Shown here one piece after another: positions 34,072 through 43,400 of a stretch of DNA of 64,000 nt. Every line of letters starts with the position of its first letter. The stretch's first letter is position 1. The notes beneath the pieces are model-generated. The model had not been told where the DNA came from. It saw only the letters and a program-made list of their open reading frames with translations, and ran no database searches. The stretch is from Isoetes taiwanensis (lineage: Eukaryota; Streptophyta; Lycopodiopsida; Isoetales; Isoetaceae), in NCBI GenBank assembly GCA_021234155.1, contig JAJEKV010000061.1:5388653-5452652 (forward strand). Reading direction: 5' to 3'. Both the position numbers and the translations under genes were made by a program.

Positions 34072-35600
34072 CTATTCTTGGAATCTTCTATAAGTTGGGT
34101 TGTCCTCCAAGAACTTCTTCACTTGGGTTGTGCCAACTGTTCGCCCCAAGTTCCTAAGGATGTTGGTGGCCGTGCCTCCTTGGAGTGCTGTCACCAAGTC
34201 TTCGACCCTCCTCTCCGATGTGTAGGCTGCGGTGACGGCCAACCTGCCCTGTCGCCTATAAGGGACCGCAAAGTCGAAGATGCTTAAAGCTATTGTTCTC
34301 TTGACCAGGATGACATGGTCGATGTTTGGGGGCATCCGGGCATGTCTTCCGAATCCTGAGAGGGCAATCAGCATGAAAACCCCTTCTTCTCCACGTGGAC
34401 TGAATTGGGGGTGTATGAACGCTATCCTTCCATCAGTGAGCAGTGGCAAGTAGAACCTAAGGGCTTTGTCATGCCCTGCCTCCCCTGCCTCCTCTTCAGT
34501 TCTGATTGCAGCCCTGTGTCTTCCCGCATATTCGTCCACTGGTACTGCTATCATCTCCCTGTAGTCGCCAAACATAGACCTAGAAGAGGTCAAGTTGATA
34601 CTGCCTCTTTCCTGTCCGACTGGTGCTACTGCAGAGATGTTGGGTAGGAGTGCACTCTTTGTTTTCCCTCTGATTCCCATCCGCTCTTGGAGCGATATGA
34701 ACTCCTCCTCTGAGGGTAGCTCCTGCTGAGTCATCATCTGCCTAATGCCGGTGTAGGTTTCGATATCTGTTGATGACTGGCCAGTGTACGTCCGGGCCTC
34801 CCTTATACTGATGGGAAAGTCCTGAGTCTCCCGGTCGATGAAGTCATCGAGGTCGGGCTACTGGCGTAGGAGGTGTAGGAGCTCGTCTATCCTGTAATCC
34901 CTGTCCCTGCACTCATGGAGGTTGTTGATGTTGTGTAGGGTCAGGTATGCTTCCCCTTGAATGATAATCGGGATTAGACTCGTGATGCCTAGCCCAAGTG
35001 GTGGAGTTGTCCTTATCGCTCTTAACCCTTCTTCGAAGCTCGGGAGGTCTTCTTCGGCTTGCTGCCTTTCCTGTGTGGGGTCGACGTCGATGATGTCTTC
35101 CACGTCAGACCCACATCCTTCCTCTTCCTCCTGCTCTGCCTCTTCATACTTCAGACGCATCTGCTCCTCTTTACCTGCTTCCATGGCCATGGGCTCAAGC
35201 TCTAGAGGTTGAACAGAGGGTTCTCCTATTGGGTTTGGGCTCTTTGGGACAAGAATATAGCTATAGCTGCAGTGTAGGAGAAATATCTCCTCCTATTTAC
35301 AGCTACAGACATGTAGTTGGGCATGCGGGTAGCCTTATTTTCTAGGTACTTGTCTATTTTTTGGATGTCCTGCAGAGCTGCACGAAGAGCCATGCTAGGT
35401 GCAAAATATCCTATGCAGGGGGGAAGTTCTACTAGAGAGGGCCCTATCTTGGCATGGAACTCTGTCATGATCTCTTGATAGAAGGGAGTAACATTGATGG
35501 TGGCATCCACATCGATCTCCTTCTGAAAGACAGCGAAGACCGAAGCTTCAACCACATGAGCAGTGGCGCTGTACCATCGCCTGAATGCAGAGGTTGCCAT
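34072..35600 (-). pseudogene. unrecognised island gene with acidic middle region, broken
   Basis: The start ATG at 35600 lies 112 bases downstream of a TATA box. The first block (35600-35226) reads MATSAFRRWYSATAHVVEAS to AAIAIFLSQRAQTQ, then a stop. A frame change leads into an acidic block (EEAEQEEEEGCGSDVEDIIDV, 34858-35190) ending in a TAG. The same frame then continues from 34737 to 34072 (KTKSALLPNISAVAPVG, ALRFYLPLLTDGRIAFIHP, NILRNLGRTVGTTQVKKF). Reading through the breaks would give a protein of roughly 500 residues without introns. I recognise no family. It shares its promoter layout and flanking palindromes with the histone-H3-like gene upstream, which suggests both belong to one element. 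Confidence 0.5.
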
Positions 35601-35711
35601 GATGCTAGAGCTGCTGGGATTATCAAACAGATATGGAAGCCCCTCTGGGAGCTGAAAAATCGCCTTGGAGTGAGGAGCAGTAGAGTAGGGTGCAAATGAG
35701 GGTTGTGGTCC

Positions 35712-35719
35712 TATTTATA
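35712..35719 (-). promoter_or_regulatory. TATA box of the 34-35.6 kb gene with nearby telo-box motifs
   Basis: TATAAATA on the minus strand, 112 bases before the ATG. AAACCCTA-type telo-boxes lie at about 35723-35730 (read on the plus strand) and 35746-35755 (read on the minus strand). The same arrangement recurs upstream of the histone-H3-like gene. Confidence 0.65.
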
Positions 35720-35891
35720 GGCAAAACCCTAATTTGGGGAAATTTTAGGGTTTGGGGATATCTATCAGTTTGAGGTGCTGCTATGCAATTCATAGGTAAT
35801 CTAGGTTAAAGAGTGCATCCTAAGGATTTTATTGCAACAAATTTCACCTAATTTGGAGGTAGTTGGGATGAGTTAGGGCCATTTTGGTCTG

Positions 35892-36166
35892 ACCACTCAC
35901 AAAGTGCGCGAGAGCCATTTTCAAAAAGTTTGGAAGTGCTCCTGGCGCACTCTGTGAAGGGTGGGTTCCTGTTTGGGTCCAAGATGGCTCAAAATTTACA
36001 ATCTAAGGGTAGAATCCTACTTATCTCGGCGAGTTAGGACGATTTGTGCCCTTACTTTCTACATTTGGCCAAGTCTGGGCAGAGATCAGTGGCCGACCAC
36101 TCACACAGTTCGCGAGAGCCATTTGCAAAAAGTTTGGAAATGCTCCTGGCGCACGCTGTGAGGGGT
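35892..36166. repeat. two ~75-bp dyad repeats with CACTCACA...GTGCGCGAG arms
   Basis: Copies at about 35892-35965 and 36097-36166 share CCACTCACA, GCGCGAGAGCCATTT and CAAAAAGTTTGGAA, and end TGCTCCTGGCGCAC with TGTGA-GGGTGG. The ends of each copy are inverted repeats of each other. A third, partial copy (CCACTCACACGTGCGCGAG) lies at about 37692-37725. They flank both minus-strand genes of the island. Confidence 0.8.
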
Positions 36167-36311
36167 GGGGTCAAAAACTCTGACTTTTTGCCCAAATTAG
36201 GTAATTCCAATTGCACATATCATTATTACAACCTTATTACTTACAATTTTGCACTTCAACTTTATCAAAACATATTTTTATATTTACAAAACGTTTTGTA
36301 GTCACAACAGG

Positions 36312-37471
36312 TTAACAATCTATCTTTTTAATAAACCTAGCTAATTTCATATCCCTAGGCATACAAATTACTCTCTTTGCATGGAGAGCACATGCTAGAG
36401 AGTCTTCGAAGTGCTGGACCAGCTTTTGCTCTGCTGCCTCCTGCAATGCGAGTAACATATCGTCTGTTACTCTCTTGGTGCTGCCGAACTCTTGTAAGAT
36501 TTCCCTTGTCAATCTTGCGAAGGCAGCTCTTGGTATCAGCAGTCCGTAGCTCCTCTCAAAATGACGGATCTCCCGAGCAGCTCTTGCAAAATAGGAGTCT
36601 GCCTTTCTCTTCATCGGCTTCTTCGGGGGTACGGGTCTCTCCGGGGGCGGCTTCAACGTGTTCTTCTTGGATGGCCTTCCTCCCTCCACGTATGTTACCT
36701 TGTGTTCTTCATAATATTTGGAGTATTCCTCGTACATTTTCATGTACTCGTTGTACTCCTTCAGCTTCTTCCTGTACCCTCGCTCATGCTCTTGAGTACG
36801 TACGACTCCCGTGCCGGCCTGCCCTTCTTCGGATCTGCGGTCGGCTTCGGCCACTTGGGGTATGGGGGTGCTGCTGCTGCAGATTCCTCCTCCTCAGCAT
36901 CCACATTCGAAGGTCCCGAGCCTTCTGTTGGGCGGGGGACCCTTGACTTATCTTCGTCTGACTCAGTGTCTGATGACGATGATGGCGGCCTGTCGGGCTT
37001 CCGCTCCCTTATGATGACCCCCTTTGCCGGTGTTGACTTGGTTTTGCGCCGGGGTTTCTTGGGCACTTCGGGGTCCTTTCCTTTCTCCTCCCTCAACGTT
37101 TGGCGCTCCTCCCTCAATCTCTTCCGCTCCAGCTTCTCTTCAATCCTCTTCCTCTTTGCTGCTCTCTTCCTTTTTGCCATCTTCTTCAATTTACGTACCA
37201 GCTCCTCTGGTAGTTCTTCGTCCTGGTCATCCTCGTTTTCTCCTCCATCGCCCTGATTCTCGGGGTTTTCCTGATCTTCAGGGTTTTGGGGATGTTCTTC
37301 CTCGTCCTGTTGCTCTTGATCCTTCTCCTCAGCGTCAGGATTCGTGCCCGAGTTTTCTTCTCGCCTGGCTCGCTCCCGAGCCTCTCTGGCCTTCTGTTGG
37401 GCTGCAAGGACCTGGGCGTTGATATAATCATCTGGCACTACCATCCGAGCGGTTTGTTTGGTGCGGGCCAT
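36312..37471 (-). CDS. long histone H3-like protein: H3 tail, charged linker, divergent H3/CENH3-like fold
   Basis: ATG at 37471 in a good context (AAAACATGGCC), 105 bases after a TATA box. The protein starts MARTKQTAR, identical to the first nine codons of histone H3 including Lys4, then continues MVVPDDY. A highly charged linker of well over 200 residues follows (KKMAKRKRAAKRKRIEEKL; acidic Glu/Gln/Pro runs). After a one-base frame change near 36780-36855, the second frame gives YNEYMKMYEEYSKYY and a C-terminal histone fold: AREIRHFERSYGLLIPRAAF (alpha-N/alpha-1), LALQEAAEQKLVQHFEDSLA (alpha-2), then ALHAKRVICMPRDMKLARF (alpha-3). LLIPRAAF is closer to plant CENH3 than to canonical H3. Total about 385 residues, against about 136 for H3. 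It is either a real expanded H3 variant with a sequencing or recent frameshift, or a young pseudogene. No intron is needed. Confidence 0.8.
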
Positions 37472-37575
37472 GTTTTGAAATAAGCTGATCGCCTTCCGAG
37501 CACCTAAAACTCGCCTTGTTGGACGGAGAGCAACTAGCTGAAGAAGGAAAGTGAAAATGAAGAACCCTAATGGTC

Positions 37576-37583
37576 TATTTATA
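37576..37583 (-). promoter_or_regulatory. TATA box of the histone-H3-like gene, with telo-box
   Basis: TATAAATA on the minus strand lies 105 bases before the MARTKQTAR start. A CCAAACCCTAAAA telo-box sits just upstream (37597-37609). Telo-boxes are common in plant histone and growth-related promoters. The match with the promoter at 35.7 kb extends over the TATA box, its flanks and the telo-box. Confidence 0.7.
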
Positions 37584-37969
37584 GGTCTGGGGATTTTAGG
37601 GTTTGGACCTGCAATTTCACGTCGTACCATTCTGTAAAGCATTAGTGTTTGTAGGATTAATACATTGGGTTTGTTTAGGCAAAAAGTACCCACCACTCAC
37701 ACGTGCGCGAGAAGCATTCTCAAAAGGAGGCTTTTGTTGAGAGCCCAAAATGTGTAGAAACACTATGTAAGACTCATTCTAAGACGACAAAACCACGTTT
37801 TATCTTCTATTCCATGTTGTGTAGTAGTGTGCTAAATTAGATCGGTGCATTTATTGGCTCCCCATTTGGACTTGGATTCCAGGGGGGTATTTTACTCGTG
37901 GAATAGGGGTATTAGACTCGGGGTTTCGGCATGCATACTTATTCCACAAGTCGAATACCCCCAAAGTTA

Positions 37970-39200
37970 AAAGGGAAAATTCCATATATACCCTTGAAGT
38001 TTATGAGATTTCCAAATTTCCCCCTCAAGTTTTGTTAATTCCAAAAATACCCCTCCTAACTATCTACATGAACTAGTTAAGAGAGCTAAACTCTACAAAT
38101 TCCAAAAATACCCTCGTGTTCTTAGTCAGCATTTCAAATTTACCATTTACATTTTTTGAAATTCCAAACACACAATTGAATCATCAAAATGAAGACAATG
38201 AGCAAATTGTTTTATAATGCAGAATCAAATAATATTTTGTCGAACCAAATTTTCAGAAATGCACAATACTTTTCCATACCAATTTTCAGAGATTAGACTT
38301 GCAGAATACAAACTTCGGTGTACAGAATCCTACACCATTAACTTATCGGCTCTCGACAACTCTTTCGATTATGCCCTGCTTTACTACAACAACTACAATG
38401 AAGAGGACGTTTTTCCTTGCCATTATCTTCTGTCCGAATTCTTCTCTTCCTTGGGCGTCTCGGAGGTCTACGTGTCTTTGGTGGGAGCAATTTCTCATCC
38501 CCTTCTTCTTCTTGCCACTGTTCTCTTGGAAGAAGAGGGTGAATAATGTGAGAATAGGTGTCACAGTATGCTCTCAATGTATATGCGTGAATTGCATATG
38601 ATTGGATACGATCTTTCTTGAATAAAATAGCGGCAATTACATGTGAGCATGGTAATCCACTTACTTGCCACACATTGCAAGAGCAAACTCCTGTTTCCAT
38701 GTTCACCACGTGACTAGACTTTTGTGACACAATCTCAAACTCATGATAGGTGGCAGGAATAATCCGATAATACCTAGCGCGTTCATATGCATTCTAGATT
38801 TGAAGCTCTGCACTAGCCACAAGCATATATGATCCTGCTTCTCCGGCAGCCTGTAAGGTCAACTGGGCTTGTTCTCTACATTCAAAGAACCATTTCATCA
38901 ACTTCTGACGTATCCCCTTAGATTGCTTGCAAGTAGGTAATTATCTGGAAAGAAACGAAATGGGGAAGACACATTACCTGCATGCGAATTCGTTGATGAA
39001 TCGGGAGATCCCAGGGTAAGAATTCAGGTTTTCTCCACCGCTCTTTTCTGCTCTTCTGTTGCCGCTTTTTTTTTTCCTTAACTATTTTTAACGGATAATT
39101 GTTAATTTGGTTAGTGAAGGGTATATTTGGAATTAAGGAAATTTGAATGGCAAAATTGGAAATCCCATAAAATTCAGGGGTATTTTTGAATTTTCCTAAG
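37970..39200 (-). mobile_element. MULE (Mutator-like) remnant with long inverted ends and transposase C-terminus
   Basis: The minus strand at 38338-38730 encodes a SWIM zinc finger (CSCNVWQVSGLPCSHVIAAI) and a zinc knuckle (CSCCSKAGHNRKSC), the typical C-terminus of MuDR/FAR1-type transposases. The catalytic DDE part is missing. Flanks at about 37972-38130 and 39075-39200 are inverted copies built of GGAAAATTC, AATACCC and GGATTTCCAA-type motifs, consistent with the long inverted ends of a MULE. No exact 9-bp target duplication was found. An internally deleted, non-autonomous copy. Confidence 0.6.
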
Positions 39201-39211
39201 TTAGTTTTAAA

Positions 39212-39367
39212 ACTTATTCCACATGTCGAATACCCCCAAAGTTAAAAGGTGGGCTCGAAAGTTAAAACTTATTCCACAAGTCGAATACCCCCAAAGTTAA
39301 AAGGTGGGCTCGAACTCGCATAAGAAAGTTGAAAGCCAAATAAACTAACCATCTGCGCCATGCAACA
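39212..39367 (-). mobile_element. tRNA-derived SINE-like head with RNA polymerase III boxes
   Basis: On the minus strand, an A box TGGCGCAGATGG (39350-39361) and a B box GAGTTCGAGCCC (39307-39318) lie 31 bases apart, a spacing seen in tRNA-derived SINEs. No anticodon arm can be folded, so it is not a tRNA gene. The body contains two tandem copies of CTTTGGGGGTATTCGAC-TGTGGAATAAG. A third copy of that unit lies at 37937-37974, just outside the MULE. Confidence 0.55.
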
Positions 39368-40417
39368 TTACTGCAATAAAATTATAATAAACTATAGCAA
39401 GGCGTATTCGGCTCGCCATTTTGAAATTCAACCCCTTTCGGGAGCCAATATTTCGCTCGAAATTAGATCCCAATTTCATCTTGTCTTGTCTTGTCTAGCA
39501 TTTAATATAAAATAGCCTACTCGTAAGAGTGGATGGCGAAGGAATGTTATAAAGTTGGAATCACCTAAATCACACAAACTTGGATATGCATATAAGGTCA
39601 AATTTGATGGCCGTTTACATGCGAGGATTAGTTACGATATACCTAAAGTAACTGTTGTTACATTATTTTATTTGAAGCCTATTGACACCAGCTATTGGTT
39701 AATTATTTGCAAGCAAGTGCATGCATTGATGGAAGAATCTTTGGAAGGACGAGTGGGCGGTATAAAGTGTGAAGAAAAGTTTAGAATTGGTAAAAGAGGA
39801 AAACTACCACAATGCCCCTACAAATTTTGTTAAGTTCCAACTTTACCTTATTGCACATTCCTATACAATGTCAAGTTTTGCTAGGATTTGGTAAGTACTT
39901 TTATATGTTTCAAATTTATCTTATTACCCCTATCTATCTACCTATCTATTCTATCTTATACATTGTATTTAAGGGCAGTATCAATATGGATTATAATTTT
40001 TAAACATGCAAGGGCAGTGATAATTTTCGGTATGTATTATGCAGTATATCCAGCACGTAGCTCGCTGTCTTAAATAATATGCACGAAAGAGACGAAAAAC
40101 TTGACTGTCTTGTTGTGATAAGATGACTCAGCCGCAGTAAAATTTGACAAATGACTTCGTTGCCTCCTCCAAAAGTTTCAATTGGTCCAAAAAATATCTT
40201 CAGCAGACTGCAGTCCAGACCAAAAGAACGGTACAGTCCGACAACATTGGTGGATCCCGGGGCAGTTAATCTTACATTAACGCTCGTGGTTTTTGCATCT
40301 TACTCAAACTCATCCTTCATTGGATTGGATGGAGCCAGTCCTTTATTGGGTTTCCTTTAGAAATGCTACTCTGTTTCTAGAAATTCCAAACCGATCAGTG
40401 CCTTTGCGAGGGGCGGA
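39368..40417. other. 5' flank of ABCB gene 2, nothing recognised
   Basis: A short open frame at 39555-39833 has no family resemblance. The sequence just before the ABCB start at 40418 should contain the promoter and 5' UTR, but no unambiguous TATA box was found. Confidence 0.4.
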
Positions 40418-43400
40418 ATGAGCAGCATGGAAGCAAAATCAGATACCCAAGAGGCCTACACACCGGTTGAGCAGCAGAATCCAGATAATGAGGAACCTGA
40501 AGAAAAAAAGGAAGCAAAGGCTCCAGACCCTGCCATTTCTTTCTATAAGCTCTTCGCTTTCGCAGATAAGTTGGACTACTTTCTCATGTTTGTTGGGAGC
40601 ACAGGAGCCATTGTGCAAGGCCTGGCGCGACCTATCTTCTTAGTGCTTCTCTTCGGATACCTGGTTAATAGCTTTGGTAGTTATACAGAAAACCCTGCAA
40701 AGATGTATCATGAAGTCACAAAGGTTTCTTTTTAACCTATAGTCACAGTCCAATTTCATGCGTAATCTGACCCAGAACAAACTTTTTTTGGCAGTACGTT
40801 TTATACTTCGTCTATCTGGGCATTATAAGCTTGGTGGCATCTTGGGCAGGTCTTGCATTATGAGTTTTGTCTTTATGAGGTATGTTTGATTCCTACTTTG
40901 ACCAGCTTTTCTTTATGCTTAAATTCGAACAGAAGTGGCATGCTGGATACAAACTGGTGAGCGTCAAATAACGAGAATGAGAATTAGTTATCTTGAGGCA
41001 ATGCTTAAGCAAGACATTGAGTACTTTGATGTGGAGGGAATTGCCAACAAGCTAGTGGAGAGTATGAACACTGATACCTTGATCATACAAGAGGCGATTA
41101 GTGAAAAGGTTTTTTTGGTTGAAAACCATGAATTCTGCAAGTTTAAACTACTGGAAAAGCTGCATGAGACTCAGATTCCCAATTTTGTTTCTCACTGACA
41201 GATGGGTGCATTCATACATTCTATGTCAACGTTCCTGGGAGGACTTATACTGGGGTTTGTAACTGTGTGGCAACTTTGTCTCTTAACAATAGCCATTGTT
41301 CCTGTCATTGCTGTTTGTGGAGGGTTATATGCCTATGCGTTGATGGGTGTCAATTCGAAGAGCCAGGCAGCATATGCTAATGCTGGTGGCATTGCAGAAC
41401 AGGTATTGTTTAGCTCGGACAATCACATATGACATACCTAACCTGATGCACTACATTACAGGCAATTTCCCAGGTACGAACCGTGTATTCATTTGTGGGA
41501 GAAGCAAAAGCAACCAACTCCTACACCGAGGCACTTAAGTCCACAGTTAAACTAGGTTATAAAGCTGGATTGGCCAAGGGCATAGGAGTAGGTGTCACAT
41601 ATGGAATTCTCTTTTGTTGCTGGGCACTACTGCTCTGGTATGGAGGTGTCCTTGTCAGGAAAGGCACTGCTGATGGAGGCAAAATCCTTGCAGCAATATT
41701 TGTGGTCATCGTAGGTGGCCTGTATGTCCATCAGTTCCAGCCTTGCAAAATCATTCGTTAACACTGATTTTATTTCTCTACTAACACCATGCTTTATTTT
41801 CTATATTTGAAGTGCATTGGGACAGGCCTCTCCGAACTTTGAAGCCTTTTCAAAAGCAAGAGCAGCTGGATATCAAATTATGGAGGTAATCAACCACAAA
41901 TCTACCATGAACGAGGATTGCTTAAAGGGAGAAGTGCTTCCTGTTGTGCAAGGAAATATCGAGTTCCGAAATGTTTCCTTCAGCTACCCATCAAGACCTG
42001 GCGTGGCCATCTTCCAGAACCTCTCCCTCAGAATTCCTGCAGGGAAGGTGGTGGCTGTTGTGGGAGGTAGTGGTTCTGGAAAGAGCACCATTATTTCTCT
42101 TATCAACAGATTCTATGATCCTACATCAGGTACAATCAGATTTACATAGAAATTGCATCAGGAAGCCACTAAAAAACATTCTTTTTAAAGGGAGTGTGCT
42201 GCTGGATGATCATGACATTAGGACTCTACAATTAGTTTGGCTCAGAGCCCAGATGGGTTTGGTCAGTCAAGAGCCAGCTCTTTTTACGACAACAATCGAA
42301 GAAAATATCCTGCATGGGAATGAGAAGGCAACCATTGAGGACATAGAAAAGGCTGCAATGTCTGCAAACATTCATGACTTTATTAGCCAGCTTCCACAAG
42401 GGTACAAAACTCAGGTTTGACATCTTTTCACGTAAACCTTGGAAATGCACATCACAATATCATCGTCAGCATGATCTCATGTTCCATACTGACAAACCAA
42501 AATTATAACAGGTTGGTGAAAGGGGCATCCAACTTTCAGGTGGCCAAAAGCAGAGAATAGCAATTGCAAGAGCAATGCTGAAAAGCCCTTCAATTCTTCT
42601 TCTCGATGAAGCGACCAGTGCATTGGATGCCGAGTCGGAAGAAACAGTGCAACAGGCCTTAAATAAACTAATGAGAGAAAGAACAACAGTAATTGTTGCC
42701 CATCGTTTATCTACAATTCAAGATGCAGATATCATTGCTGTGCTTCAAGAAGGTGTTATTGTTGAACTGGGCACACATGATGAACTGATCGCCAAAGGGG
42801 ATCTTGGAGAATATGCAGCTCTAGTGAAGCTACAAGAAGGAAGTGATAACGCAGAAGCCAAAACCTTTTCCAGGTTGATGCTATTTTTGCAACTCCAGCA
42901 CAGGAATGGAATGTAATCTGATTTATCTTTTCTTTGTATTTGCAGGACACCAACTATGACACCAAGAGGTGGTTTTACGTCACCAAGGACACCACCAAGA
43001 GGTGGTTTTACATCACCAAGGACACCAAGGGGTGGTGGTTTTACATCACCAAGGACACCAAGGGGTGATGGATTTTTGCCACCAGGGAGCCCAATGGGGT
43101 TTTTGTCACCAAGGAGTTTCTTGTCACCAAGGAAAAGACTAGATGGTACTTCACAGTTTAGTTTTAAGCGAATAGAGAGTTATGTCACAGAGACTTATGC
43201 CCCAGAGAGTTATATCCCAGAGAGTTATATCACACACCAGTCCAGCACAGGCTCGGATACAATGTTGATCCAGGACAAACCCAAAAGCAAAGCATATTTT
43301 TGGCGCCTATTGAAATTAAATGCACCAGAATGGCCCTTCTTTACAGTAGGAGCAGTGGGAGCAATGTTTTCTGGGGTTGTTGCACCTGTATTTGCCTACC

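Noticed and set aside
36377-37422. Long plus-strand open frames opposite the H3-like gene
   Set aside because: Low-complexity Ser/Leu/Pro-rich shadows of the charged minus-strand coding sequence.
37472-37696. Upstream extension of the H3-like reading frame to 37696
   Set aside because: It runs through the TATA box and telo-box. The ATG at 37471 has a good context and gives an exact H3 N-terminus.
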